Part shown: piece by piece, positions 16,950 to 26,046 of the stretch | Layout of the letters: each line of letters starts with the position of its first letter | Position numbering within the stretch: the first letter of the stretch is position 1 | Source: Thermanaerothrix daxensis | GTDB lineage: Bacteria; Chloroflexota; Anaerolineae; Anaerolineales; Anaerolineaceae | DNA length: 64,000 nt | Assembly (NCBI RefSeq): GCF_001306145.1 | Contig: NZ_LGKO01000006.1 | Span: 1 to 64,000 of the forward strand | Direction: 5' to 3' | Program-made: the position numbers and the translations under genes | Notes under the pieces: model-generated | What the model was told of the DNA's origin: nothing | Seen by the model: only the letters and a program-made list of their open reading frames with translations | Databases searched by the model: none

Positions 16950-17129
16950 AAACACCTATCCTTCTCCCCAAAGTATAACATGCCCACCCCGCCTCCACAC
17001 GCAGGCAATACCCGCTCGCCACGCTCCCGGGGTTGGCAATCACCAGCGCGCTCGCACCCGGCACGGCACCCTTTCGAACATCCATAAAGAGAAGGGGCAC
17101 GGACAATCGGCGGCCCACGCGTGTGCCTG

Positions 17130-17135
17130 TATAAT
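17130..17135 (+). promoter_or_regulatory. -10 box of the GT-C-like gene
   Basis: A TATAAT lies 38 bases before the ATG at 17174, and a GGAGAGGA ribosome binding site precedes that ATG. No good -35 hexamer is visible. The rest of the 224-base divergent region (16950-17173) shows nothing else I recognise. Confidence 0.5.
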
Positions 17136-17173
17136 GTAAGCGCCCGCAATTCACTTCCCGGAGAGGATCTTCC

Positions 17174-18818
17174 ATGACTCCCAACCTGAAGTTCCTCCGC
17201 TTCCCACGAACCGACTGGCCCATGCTCGTGCTGCTTGGGCTCAGCCTGCTCATCCTCCTGCCGCGCCTGCTCTCCCCCTCCTTCGGCTTGCTGGATGACG
17301 GGCGTACCCTGACCGTCGCTCACCAGATCACCCAGGGCCAGTGGCGGGTAGATTTCGATCTGGATGCCGGGCGCTTTCGTCCCGTCTACTGGACATATTA
17401 CGCGCTGCTGTACCGACTGGCAGATGCGCATCCCCTGGGGTGGTTCGTGGGTAAACCTGGTTCTCCTGAACCTGGCGGGGGTACTTCTAGCACGGTGGGC
17501 GGGTCGGCGCTCCGGCCAACCCGTTCTGGGGTGGCTGGCGGCGGGCCTCTTCGTGCTTTCCGGGCCCGTCATCGAGAATGTGTACACCCTCTCCAAGAGC
17601 GAACTTTTACAGGTGGTGCTGATCCTGGGCGGGCTGAACCTGCTTGAAGCGAGAGCGGACCCCTTGCTTCGCCAGCGGCTCTGGCGCTGGGCGGGTGCCA
17701 TGCTCCTCTTTCTCCTGGCCGCCGGGGTCAAGGAAACCACATTGGTAATCGGCCCCATCGGACTGGGCTGGGTGCTGTTGGGCTTCTGGCACGCGCGCCG
17801 TCATCCTGAAACCGGGTCGCCCGCGCCGGCCCTGGGGCTTGCGGTGACCGGTTGGCTCGCCGGGGGGCTCTTCTACGCCCTGCGCCGCCTGGTTATTCCC
17901 ACGGCGCTGACTGCCGGCACCTACACCAACGCCTATGCCCTGACCGCGTCGGCCATCCTGGCCTCACTCACGCGCTGGGCGGGGTGGCTGTTGCGCGATT
18001 TTCTCTACCTGCTCCCCCTGGCAGCGCTCCTGCTCTACCTCTGGCTCAGACGCAAGCCCTTACCCGGGGCAAGCCTGGCCTTGGAAGCGCTGGTGTGGAT
18101 GGCCGGCTGGATGGTCATCTTCCTGCCCTGGGTGTACATGGTTGAGTACTATATGCTGCCGTTCGGCGTCGGCGCCGCCGTTCTGGGGGCCGTTGGCCTG
18201 GTTGAAGCCGGACGGGCCCTGCGCACCCGCGAACAGCGCCCGCTGATGGCGCTGGGGCTGGGTTTGAGCCTGCTGCTCTTCCTTTCCACCCTGCCGACTC
18301 ACCTTACCAACGCCCGCCTCCAGGTTGCCGTAGATCGGGCCAACGACGAAGCATTGCGCTACGTCGCCGCGCACCTTCCTCCCCAAGCCACTCTGCTGAT
18401 CAATCTCCAGGATCCCAACGAGTACTATGAGCAAATCGGCCTGCGCTTGCGCACGCAGTACGCCCGCGCCGATCTTCACCTGCAGCCCTTCCAACCGGAT
18501 ACGGCGTATGCCACCCCCTATTACGTCCTTAGCCCGAGCATTCAGAATCAGCCTCGTCTGAGTGTGCGCCTGGGGGTGTATGAGCCCACCCAGGCGCATT
18601 GGAACGCCTCGCTGGCGCAATTCCTGGCCGCTCAGGCACCGACGGCCCATCCCATAGCCACCTTCACGCAAAGCCTGCGCCTCTTCAACGTTAATTGGCC
18701 GCGTGGGTTGTGCTTTGCCCTGCCCCACCTCAATTACTGCGCTCAGGCCGAGCCGTTTCTGGATCGCCGCCCCTTCACCTATGGATGGACGCTCTACGTC
18801 GTGACGGATGCAAGGTAA
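17174..18818 (+). pseudogene. GT-C-like polytopic membrane protein, frameshifted
   Basis: The gene begins at ATG 17174 behind a good ribosome binding site. Its first frame gives an N-terminal membrane helix, the acidic loop SFGLLDDGRTL and FRPVYWTYY, features common in GT-C glycosyltransferases of the dolichyl-phosphate-mannose transferase type. After LGWFV the frame is lost at the GGG of 17449-17451. Removing one G restores VNLVLLNLAGVLLARW and an open frame to 18818, giving about 547 residues with around ten membrane segments and an extracellular C-terminal part containing Cys and aromatic residues. Only one indel is needed, so a recent mutation or sequence error is likely. A role in transferring sugars from polyprenyl carriers is inferred from topology and the DD loop only. 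Confidence 0.7.
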
Positions 18819-18819
18819 C

Positions 18820-19821
18820 TCACCCGCCCCGCTGCACCCGCAGGACCGCGATTTTGGTGGGGTGATTGAACGGCGTTGGGTCCGCCGGCGGTGCGCTCAC
18901 CCATGTCTCCGCATACCCGGTGACATCCTCCGGCACGGGGATGAGCCTCTCCAGGCGCAGATACGTTTCATCCGCCAAGGAACGGAGCAGATCCAGGTAA
19001 GCCTGCCCGCTGAGGAAAAGGGCGTTGTTGACCGCCACCAGATAGCCCCCATGGGCCACCAGCGGCCGCACTTTGTTAATCAACCGGTGATAGGCATTTT
19101 GCAGGTCCACCCGCCCGCTGTGATCTTCGGCAAAGAAAGGTGGATCGAGAATAACACAGTCAAAGCGCAGACCCTGCCGCCGCCAAACAGCCGTCTGGCG
19201 GTAAAAATCGGCCACCACCAGGTCGGTGGGGGGCACCTGCCAGCCGTTGAGACGGTAGGTCTGACGCGCCAGCGCCAGGAAGCGTGCGCTGCGGTCGGTC
19301 TGCACCACGCGCCGTGCCCCACCCGCCAGCGCCGCCGCGCCCAGGCTCCCGGTGTAGGCAAAGGTGTTGAGCACTGTTTTATTCCGCATTGTCGCCTTCA
19401 GCCAGGCGCGCAGGTGACGGGTATCCAGATAGAAACTGGCATCCTGATTCAGACGCACATCCAGCGCGTACCAGACCCCGTCTTCGCAGATGCGGTCATC
19501 CGGAGCGTCTCCCCAGATCCGGGTCCCGCGGCGGCGCTCAAAATCGGCGGCAAAGCGCTCTTTGAGCACCACTGCCCGCACCCATGGAAACTGCGCCACC
19601 AGCCATGCCTGCACCTGCGGAATCAGCCCCGCCAGCGCCTCGGGTGGCTCCGCGTAGTTGAAAAGCACCAGCGTGCGCGCGTACAGGTCCACTACCAGGT
19701 CGGGAAAGCCCTCGTAAAACCCGGCAAAGAGACGGCACGCGCCCAAATGCCCGGCCTGCAGGCCGGGCGCCCGCCGCGCCACCGCGCGTTCAAAAGCGGA
19801 CCAGGGAAAAACGGGTAACAT
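18820..19821 (-). CDS. class I SAM-dependent methyltransferase, RlmI-like
   Basis: This 333-residue protein has the layout of the RlmI/RlmK-like rRNA methyltransferases, which modify 23S rRNA: an N-terminal RNA-binding part (about 1-130), then a Rossmann-fold methyltransferase. The SAM-binding strand is VLNTFAYTGSLGAAAL (about residue 147), an acidic residue follows in VVQTDRS, and the target-binding motif is LDPPFF. A PUA domain is not obvious at the N-terminus. A minus-strand TATAAT at 19834-19829 lies only seven bases before the ATG, so the mRNA is probably leaderless. The gene converges on the GT-C-like gene with a one-base gap. The exact target nucleotide cannot be told from sequence. 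Confidence 0.82.
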   Translation of the reverse strand: MLPVFPWSAFERAVARRAPGLQAGHLGACRLFAGFYEGFPDLVVDLYARTLVLFNYAEPPEALAGLIPQVQAWLVAQFPWVRAVVLKERFAADFERRRGTRIWGDAPDDRICEDGVWYALDVRLNQDASFYLDTRHLRAWLKATMRNKTVLNTFAYTGSLGAAALAGGARRVVQTDRSARFLALARQTYRLNGWQVPPTDLVVADFYRQTAVWRRQGLRFDCVILDPPFFAEDHSGRVDLQNAYHRLINKVRPLVAHGGYLVAVNNALFLSGQAYLDLLRSLADETYLRLERLIPVPEDVTGYAETWVSAPPADPTPFNHPTKIAVLRVQRGG

Positions 19822-19828
19822 CGCCAGG

Positions 19829-19834
19829 ATTATA
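19829..19834 (-). promoter_or_regulatory. -10 box giving a probable leaderless transcript
   Basis: The minus-strand TATAAT ends seven bases before the ATG at 19821. Normal spacing from -10 box to start site places the first transcribed base at or next to the A of the start codon. Confidence 0.55.
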
Positions 19835-19888
19835 GCAGGAACTCTCTCCCGGCAGGGGGCTTCTCTTCCCGCCGACCTCCCCTCATCT

Positions 19889-20008
19889 CCTGCCCCTGCG
19901 GCGCAAAGGGGCAGGTCCAGAGCACTGCTCCATGGTGGTTCTCTCCCTCTTCACCGGTAGACCCGCGCCGGGCGAGGAACCGCCGAATGACCGCTTCCAG
20001 TTTATAAT
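19889..20008 (+). promoter_or_regulatory. hairpin and -10 box upstream of the YYY protein gene
   Basis: CCTGCCCCT (19889-19897) and AGGGGCAGG (19907-19915) form a 9-bp stem with a 9-base loop. A TATAAT at 20003-20008 is the likely -10 box of the gene at 20060. The hairpin lies upstream of that start site, so it would not be part of the mRNA. Confidence 0.4.
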
Positions 20009-20059
20009 AACCGGGGACCCTGCCTCCCCATGGCCATTCCGTTGTGTTGAGGTTTCCCC

Positions 20060-22594
20060 ATGCCCCTGAGCGATTGGCTGGCTTTCTTCAAGTGGGTGCT
20101 GGCGCTGGCGCTGCTACAGGCCCTGGGCCTGCCGCTGGCGTTTCGTCTTTTCGCTCGCCTGCCCGAGCGCGGTTATGCCCTGGCGCGGCTGTTGGGCTGG
20201 CTCACCCTGGGGTACGCCGCTTGGCTGTTGGGCTCGCTGGGCCTGGCCGGCAACGAGAGCGGCGGCATCCTGCTGGGGGCTTTCGCCGTTGCCGGGCTGG
20301 GCGCGCTCTGGCTTGGCCCCCAGGGTTGGGCCGACCTACGTGCCTGGCTGCGGCGTGAGCGTGCCTACGTTTTTGCCGTTGAGGGGATCTTCCTGGCGGC
20401 TTTCCTTATCTGGACATGGGTGCGCGCCTACAACCCGCAGATCCTGGGCACAGAAAAGCCCATGGAGTACATGTTCCTCAATGCCATCCTGCGCAGCCCC
20501 AGCCTGCCGCCGCAGGATGCCTGGCTCTCCGACCATGCTATCAGTTACTACTACTTCGGTTACTACCTGGTTGCCCTGCTTACCCGCCTCACCGCCGTGC
20601 CCTCCGCCGTTGCCTTCAATCTGGCGCTGGCGGCACTCTTCGCCCTCAGCGTCCAGGCGTCGCTGGGGGTGGTGCTCAACCTGATCCTGTGGGTGCAGCG
20701 GGCACACACCGCCACCCCACCCCGCCTGCTCAGCGCCCTGGCCCCGGCGTTGCTGGCCCCCCTACTGCTACTGCTGATCGGCAACTTCTACGGCATCCTC
20801 GACCTGGCGCGCCAGAACCGCCTGCTGGCCGAGGCGCAGATACCGGCGCTGTACTACGATTTCGGGGATCTGGCGCAGGGGGGCAGCCAGATGCCCGGAG
20901 TGCGCTTTGGGCGCGTCAATCTGTGGGCCTGGCTCGATCTCAAACCGGATCCCCTACCACCTGCTACAACCCCCGGGTGGCGTTGGGAGCTGGGCAACTG
21001 GTTCTTCGCCGCCCGCACCCTGCATGACCGCGATCTGCTGGGCCGGGAGACCGAGGCCATTGACGAGTTCCCGGCTTTCTCCTTCCTGCTGGGCGACTTG
21101 CACCCGCACGTCCTGGCACTCCCCTTCGGCGTGCTGGGGGCGGGGCTGGCCCTGGCCTGGCTGTTGCGCGCCCAGGCCGCTACATCGCCGGTCTGGCGCA
21201 AAGACTGGCCGTTCGCCCTGCTCTCGGCGCTCATCCTGGGCGGGCTGGCTTTCCTCAACACCTGGGACTTCCCCATCTACCTTTTTCTGGTGGCGCTGGC
21301 AGATCTGGGCGGGTACGGCCTGCGCGCCGGCTGGGAGGCCCTGCGCGCCGCCTTTCCGCGCCGGGTGGGCGTCTGGGCGGTGCTGGGTATCCTCAGCCTG
21401 GCCCTCTACTGGCCCTATTTCCTGGTCACCTTCCAATCCCAAGCAGGTGGCATCTTGCCCAACCTGATTTACCCCACTCGCTTCCAGCAAGCCGTGGTCA
21501 TGTTCGGCCCCCTCCTCCTGCCGGTCATGGGCCTCTTGCTCTGGTTGCGCGTTCGCGGGCGCGCCGCTTTCGACCGCCGGGCCGCCTGGCTCCTCGGGGG
21601 CGGAATGCTCGTGGGGCTGGCTCTCCTGGCGCTGCTGCTCACCCTGGTGCTGAGCCTCAACGCCAACCTGCGCGGCCTGATTTTCCAGGCACTCGGCCCC
21701 CTGAGCGTTTCGCAAGCGCTGGGATTATGGCTGCAACGCCGTCTGGTGGATGGGCTGACCTCGCTGGTCGCGGCCCTCGGCCTGGCCTGGGCCGGCGGAC
21801 TGGCGGTGGGCTGGTTGCGCCGGGGGAATGCGACCACTGCCTGGCCGCCCGCCGAAGAGCGCCCGGCGCTGTGGATGATGCTGGCCTTCTTCTTCACCGG
21901 CGCGTTGCTTTGGCTGGCCCCGGAATTCATCTACCTGCGCGATAACTTCGGCACGCGCATGAACACTCTCTTCAAGTTCTACTTCCAGACCTGGGTGCTG
22001 TGGAGCCTGGGGGGCGCGTTCGGGCTGTGGTACCTGGCGCAAAAAGCCGGGCGGGTGGCGCGCACCTTGGGGTTGGGGGTGAGTGCATTGGGCATCTGCC
22101 TGGGGGCTTACTACCTGCCGGGCAGTCTGCCGGCCAAGACGGGCAACTTCGCCGGTTTGCCCACCCTTGACGGCATGGCTTACTTCGCCGCCGCCTACCC
22201 CAATGACTGGGCGGCCATCCAGTGGCTGCAGCAAAATGCCTCGCCCGGCGCAGTGCTCCTGGAGGGTTCGCGCGGCGCCTACTGGATTGAAGGGCGTTCC
22301 TCGCGCTTTGCCATGGCGACCGGCATCCCCACGCTGATGGGATGGGCCAACCACGAAGCCCAGTGGCGCGGCGAGTACTTTGGGCAGGTCAGCGGGCGTC
22401 AGGAGGACATTCGCGCCCTCTACCAGACGCGAGATGAGATCGAAGCCCGCCTGCTGCTCGAGCACTACCGGATCACCTACGTGATCATCAGCGACCTCGA
22501 ACGGCAGTGGTACCGCCCGCTGGAAGAGACCAAGTTCGAGCGCCTGATGCGCCGCGTTTTCCAGCGTGGGGATGTGGTCATCTACCAACGCTGA
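20060..22594 (+). CDS. DUF2298 chlor_Arch_YYY polytopic membrane protein
   Basis: This 844-residue protein has about 14-16 hydrophobic segments. It carries the hallmark of the DUF2298 family, the triple tyrosine in HAISYYYFGYYLVALLTRL at about residue 168, preceded by the conserved GTEKPMEYMFLNAI. Further conserved parts are DEFPAFSFLLGDLHPHVLALPF, FLNTWDFPIYLFL and LAPEFIYLRDNFGTRMNTLFKFYFQ. The C-terminal soluble part (about 700-840) contains NASPGAVLLEGSRGAYW and GWANHEAQWRG. Known members are found in Chloroflexota and archaea and are thought to be GT-C-type glycosyltransferases, but no activity has been shown to my knowledge. A GT-C-like gene and a decayed membrane gene lie close by, so this may be an envelope glycan region. 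Confidence 0.9.
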   Translation: MPLSDWLAFFKWVLALALLQALGLPLAFRLFARLPERGYALARLLGWLTLGYAAWLLGSLGLAGNESGGILLGAFAVAGLGALWLGPQGWADLRAWLRRERAYVFAVEGIFLAAFLIWTWVRAYNPQILGTEKPMEYMFLNAILRSPSLPPQDAWLSDHAISYYYFGYYLVALLTRLTAVPSAVAFNLALAALFALSVQASLGVVLNLILWVQRAHTATPPRLLSALAPALLAPLLLLLIGNFYGILDLARQNRLLAEAQIPALYYDFGDLAQGGSQMPGVRFGRVNLWAWLDLKPDPLPPATTPGWRWELGNWFFAARTLHDRDLLGRETEAIDEFPAFSFLLGDLHPHVLALPFGVLGAGLALAWLLRAQAATSPVWRKDWPFALLSALILGGLAFLNTWDFPIYLFLVALADLGGYGLRAGWEALRAAFPRRVGVWAVLGILSLALYWPYFLVTFQSQAGGILPNLIYPTRFQQAVVMFGPLLLPVMGLLLWLRVRGRAAFDRRAAWLLGGGMLVGLALLALLLTLVLSLNANLRGLIFQALGPLSVSQALGLWLQRRLVDGLTSLVAALGLAWAGGLAVGWLRRGNATTAWPPAEERPALWMMLAFFFTGALLWLAPEFIYLRDNFGTRMNTLFKFYFQTWVLWSLGGAFGLWYLAQKAGRVARTLGLGVSALGICLGAYYLPGSLPAKTGNFAGLPTLDGMAYFAAAYPNDWAAIQWLQQNASPGAVLLEGSRGAYWIEGRSSRFAMATGIPTLMGWANHEAQWRGEYFGQVSGRQEDIRALYQTRDEIEARLLLEHYRITYVIISDLERQWYRPLEETKFERLMRRVFQRGDVVIYQR

Positions 22595-22603
22595 GGGCGC
22601 AGC

Positions 22604-23252
22604 TCACTGGCAGGCACGCAGGTCCACCAGCCAGCGGAAATCACCCTTGCGGTTCTCCACCCTATCCACCTCACGCACGCATGCATCCTGCCAGGCAGCC
22701 CGGATCGCCGGTGAAAGTTGTTGCCAGGTGTGCGCATCCAGATACGCATAGGTGAATCCGGCAGCGCGCAGGGCATGAGGTTCTGGCGCTTCCACCAGAT
22801 TCAGCCACTCGGGTTTGAAGTGATACCAGGTATCTCCCGCGCGGGTAAAGCGCCCAAACAACGTGGGTGCCCGCGAAGGCCGCGGATCAAAGATCAGCGC
22901 CCCCACCTCCAACCGATTCCAGTGCGCATTGAACATGCGCACATCCAGGCTGGTCAGGTCGTAAGAAGCCACGGGCTGCCCCACGGCCGTCATCTGCACT
23001 GCCAGAAAAACCCCTCCGCTGAGCATGGCTAGGCCGCCCAGGGTCATCGCCAGCACCGCCAGCCCGACCCACCAGCCCGAGAACGGCAGCAGGCGCCAGC
23101 ACCCCCTGCAGGAGCAACCCCCCAGTCACGCCCACGACCAGGTCTTCGGCTGGCTGCAGTCGAAACGCGCGTCGCACCAGTGCGTAGCCCCCCAGCGCCC
23201 AGCCCAATGCCCATATCCCCAGTAAGCCGACGTGCACCCACTTATCCGGCAT
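22604..23252 (-). pseudogene. decayed membrane protein gene (frameshift and probable internal deletion)
   Basis: The N-terminal frame starts at ATG 23252 (MPDKWVHVGLLGIWALGW) and gives two hydrophobic segments. At about 23098-23106 the coding signal moves to another frame, which continues as WRLLPFSGWWVGLAVLAMT. It then runs into a soluble C-terminal part with GRFTRAGDTWYHFKPEW, GFTYAYLDAHTW and a final LVDLRAC. The C-terminal part resembles the extracytoplasmic tails of large polytopic GT-C-like proteins, yet only three membrane helices remain in about 215 codons. A large internal deletion plus a frameshift is the simplest reading. It is convergent with the YYY gene, with nine bases between their stops. 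Confidence 0.55.
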
Positions 23253-23348
23253 CGCCCTGATTTTACCCCCTTTTTTGCCACCCCCGGGCCTTAAAAACAC
23301 CGCTCTCTAACCATCGAGGAATTGCCAATCAGGGGGTATCCGATTCCT

Positions 23349-24311
23349 CTAATGGAGGGGCAGGGACGGCGTTGAACCGGAGATCGTTGTTCTGGTCTTT
23401 TCCCCGCAGGTGTGCCACGGCAGTAGATTTGCAAACTCCGCCAGAGTGGTGCGGGCTTCAATAGGCCGACGGCTGAGATAGAAACGTGAACCAGGAGAAT
23501 GCCGGTACGATAGGCCCAGCCCCATCCCTGCCTGGTAACCCGCCGCTCGCACTTTTTTCAGGATTTGCGGGTAGGCGCTTCCATAGGGATACGCAAAAGT
23601 CGTTATCGGCACCCCCAACAGCGCTTCCAGGCGGGCCCGCGAACCTGCCACCTCCTCCCATACTCTCCCCACATCCACATGGGTTAAATCAGGATGGCTG
23701 AGGCTGTGGCTTCCTACTTCCCAACCGGCTTCCAGCAGGCTCTGAACCTGATCCAGGCGCAAAAAGCCCGGCTTATCCAGGTAATCTACCACCAGGTAAA
23801 CCGTGGCGGTAAAGCCATACCGCTGCAAAATGGGCAGGGCTTGAGTATAAACATCTTCATCCCCATCATCAAATGTAATTAGAACCGGACAGATGGGCAG
23901 GTCAGTCCCGCTTTCGAGGGCAGTCAAGAACTGCGCCACCGAGATTGTGCGGTAGCCCCGTTCCCACAGGAGCCTCATCTGGGCTTCAAACTGGGCCGGG
24001 GCGAGCGTATAAGGGTTGACCAGTGAAGACTCAAGCACATGATGATAAAGCAGAATAGGAAGAATGACCTCTCCCGGCCCCTGATGCACCAGCAGGGGCA
24101 AAGGGGAAGGCGTCATACTCGGCATTTGCGTGGGAAGTGGAGAAGGGGTGATGGAAACAATCGGGGATGGCGTGATGGACCTTGTGGGAAGGGGAAAGGA
24201 GGAGGGCGTAGAAATGGTCTCCGGCGTGGGGTAAGCGGGAACATCCACCGGCACGGTCAGGGCAGACGAAGGTGCGCACGCGGTGAGCCAGCCCCACCCC
24301 ACCCACAACAC
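23349..24311 (-). CDS. polysaccharide deacetylase (NodB) lipoprotein
   Basis: This 320-residue protein begins with a short hydrophobic stretch ending in the lipobox LTAC, so it is probably a lipoprotein. A Ser/Thr/Pro-rich linker (about residues 15-72) joins it to a NodB deacetylase domain. The metal and catalytic motifs are visible: LITFDDGDED (TFDDG motif), GSHSLSHPDL (H-S-x-x-H) and FAYPYGSAYP. An upstream signature, LPILLYHHV, is typical of family 4 esterases acting on chitin, peptidoglycan or other acetylated glycans. The start is a GTG without a clear ribosome binding site, and the n-region is short, so the exact N-terminus is uncertain. It sits next to the membrane glycan-type genes. 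Confidence 0.85.
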   Translation of the reverse strand: MLWVGWGWLTACAPSSALTVPVDVPAYPTPETISTPSSFPLPTRSITPSPIVSITPSPLPTQMPSMTPSPLPLLVHQGPGEVILPILLYHHVLESSLVNPYTLAPAQFEAQMRLLWERGYRTISVAQFLTALESGTDLPICPVLITFDDGDEDVYTQALPILQRYGFTATVYLVVDYLDKPGFLRLDQVQSLLEAGWEVGSHSLSHPDLTHVDVGRVWEEVAGSRARLEALLGVPITTFAYPYGSAYPQILKKVRAAGYQAGMGLGLSYRHSPGSRFYLSRRPIEARTTLAEFANLLPWHTCGEKTRTTISGSTPSLPLH

Positions 24312-24518
24312 CAGATCCAGAACTACCCCTGTGGACCGCTTCTCTTATTCACATCCCAGGGGTTTCCAGCCACAGAATATAAATAGTAGATGAAGGTGTT
24401 TTCAGATACCCTAAGCCATCCGTGCATTGTCGTTATTCTACAGCACCCCCGCAGGGATCACAAGTCCACGCGGGGCGCAAGTTTAGCGGCCGTTTTCCCC
24501 ATCCCCGGCCCAACGGGG

Positions 24519-24524
24519 TATAAT
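24519..24524 (+). promoter_or_regulatory. -10 box of the mutase/meaB operon
   Basis: A TATAAT lies 30 bases before the chosen ATG at 24555. The -35 region is not recognisable. The rest of the divergent region from 24312 has AT-rich patches but nothing else I can name. Confidence 0.5.
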
Positions 24525-24554
24525 TATTTTGAACTCGGTTAAATGGAGCAACGT

Positions 24555-24971
24555 ATGGATCAACGCAAGATTCGCGTCCTGATCGCCAAGCCCGGCCTGG
24601 ACGGTCACGACCGCGGGGCCAAAATTGTGGCGCGTGCTCTGCGCGATGCCGGCATGGAGGTGATCTACACTGGCCTGCGCCAGACCCCGGAGATGATCGC
24701 CGAGGCAGCCCTCCAGGAAGATGTAGATGTCGTCGGTCTTTCCATCCTTTCCGGCGCGCACATGACCCTGGTGCCGCGCGTCCTGGAATTGCTGCGGGCC
24801 AACGGTCAGGAGCACGTGCTGGTCTTCGTCGGCGGCATCATCCCCGAAGAAGACGTGCCCGCCCTGCTCGCCATGGGGGTCAAAGCGGTTTACGGCCCCG
24901 GCACCCCCACCCAGACCATTGTCGAGGACATCCGCCGCGCCGTGCTCGAAGCCCAGGGCAGCGTGGCTTGA
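24555..24971 (+). CDS. methylmalonyl-CoA mutase, B12-binding small subunit
   Basis: This 138-residue protein is a free-standing cobalamin-binding domain of the MCM C-terminal type. It shows [14 protein letters not shown], the D-x-H-x-x-G motif whose His ligates cobalt, then [14 protein letters not shown] and [15 protein letters not shown], which form the rest of the base-off binding fold. Its partner would be the separate large catalytic subunit, which is not in this window. I take ATG 24555, preceded by GGAG at 24545-24548; an ATG four codons upstream is also in frame. The following gene encodes the MeaB chaperone, so the two serve the methylmalonyl-CoA mutase step of propionate or branched-chain metabolism. 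Confidence 0.9.
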   Translation: MDQRKIRVLIAKPGLDGHDRGAKIVARALRDAGMEVIYTGLRQTPEMIAEAALQEDVDVVGLSILSGAHMTLVPRVLELLRANGQEHVLVFVGGIIPEEDVPALLAMGVKAVYGPGTPTQTIVEDIRRAVLEAQGSVA

Positions 24972-24988
24972 GGTCAAGGGAACGTCCT

Positions 24989-26017
24989 ATGCCGTTGGTG
25001 GATGAGGTGTTGGCGGGCAAGCGGCTGGCATTGGCCCGCCTGTTGTCCCTTATTGAAAATGATGCCCCCGAAGGCTGGGCGGCGCTGGATGCGCTTTACC
25101 CGCGCACCGGCCAGGCCCACCTGATCGGGGTCACCGGCGCCCCCGGCGTCGGCAAATCCTCGCTGGTCAATCAAATCGCCCGCGCCCTGCGCCGGCCTCA
25201 AGACGGCGAGCCCCCCCGAACCGTGGCCATCGTTGCCGTGGACCCCACCAGCCCCTTTAGTGGCGGCGCCCTGCTGGGAGATCGCGTGCGCATGCGCGAT
25301 CTCAGCGGCGACCCCGGTGTTTTCATCCGTTCAATGGCCTCGCGGGGCGCGCTGGGCGGGCTGGCCCCCACCACTGCCGCTGTGGTACAGGCGCTGGATG
25401 CGGCCGGTTTCGAGGTCATTTTGATCGAAACCGTTGGTGCCGGCCAAGCCGAGGTGGAAATCGCGCGCCTGGCCCATACGACCATCGTGGTGGAATCTCC
25501 CGGCGGCGGCGATGACATCCAGGCCATCAAGGCCGGATTGCTTGAAATCGCCGATCTCCTGGTGATCAACAAAGCCGACCGTCCCGGCGCCGATCTGACC
25601 GAGCGTGCCCTGCGCAGCATGCTCGAATTGGGCTACCCCCACGGGCACCATCGCCCGGAAGCCTGGGCAGTGGCTGAGCCCCCGCCCGGCGAAACCTGGG
25701 TGCCCCCCATTCTGCGCACGGTCGCCACCGAGGGCAAAGGCATTGCCGAGGTGGTGCAGGCACTGCACGCCCACGCGGCTTACCTGCGGGCCACCAGCCG
25801 GTGGCACGCCCGCGAACAAGCCCGCCTCAAAGACATCCTGGACCACATGCTCCAGGCTGCCCTGCTGGCGCGCTGGCAGGCCAGCCTGCCCCAGGGCCAC
25901 TACCAGGAAGTTGTCCAACGCCTGCTGCGTCGCGAACTCTCCCCGCACCAGGCCCTGGAAGCCCTGCTCAACCTGTCGCCCTTCCCGAGCGCGGAGACCC
26001 CGCGCCTTATTCCATGA
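24989..26017 (+). CDS. meaB: MeaB/ArgK-type G3E GTPase chaperone of methylmalonyl-CoA mutase
   Basis: This 342-residue GTPase loads and protects the cobalamin cofactor of methylmalonyl-CoA mutase. The P-loop is TGAPGVGKSS (about residue 50), followed by VAVDPTSPFSGGALLGDRVRM, the switch region LIETVGAGQAEVEIA and the guanine-specificity motif NKAD. The C-terminal helical dimerisation arm is present, so the protein is full length. I choose ATG 24989, which follows AAGGGA; an in-frame TTG seven codons upstream would overlap the previous gene. It lies 17 bases after the mutase small subunit gene, a common order in bacteria with split mutases. Confidence 0.93.
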   Translation: MPLVDEVLAGKRLALARLLSLIENDAPEGWAALDALYPRTGQAHLIGVTGAPGVGKSSLVNQIARALRRPQDGEPPRTVAIVAVDPTSPFSGGALLGDRVRMRDLSGDPGVFIRSMASRGALGGLAPTTAAVVQALDAAGFEVILIETVGAGQAEVEIARLAHTTIVVESPGGGDDIQAIKAGLLEIADLLVINKADRPGADLTERALRSMLELGYPHGHHRPEAWAVAEPPPGETWVPPILRTVATEGKGIAEVVQALHAHAAYLRATSRWHAREQARLKDILDHMLQAALLARWQASLPQGHYQEVVQRLLRRELSPHQALEALLNLSPFPSAETPRLIP

Positions 26018-26046
26018 AACGCCACCTTTTCTGAGGAGTGATCTGC

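Noticed and set aside
19889-19915. The 9-bp hairpin upstream of the YYY gene as a terminator.
   Set aside because: No gene is transcribed into it from the plus strand side (the neighbour is on the minus strand and starts there), and no U run follows.
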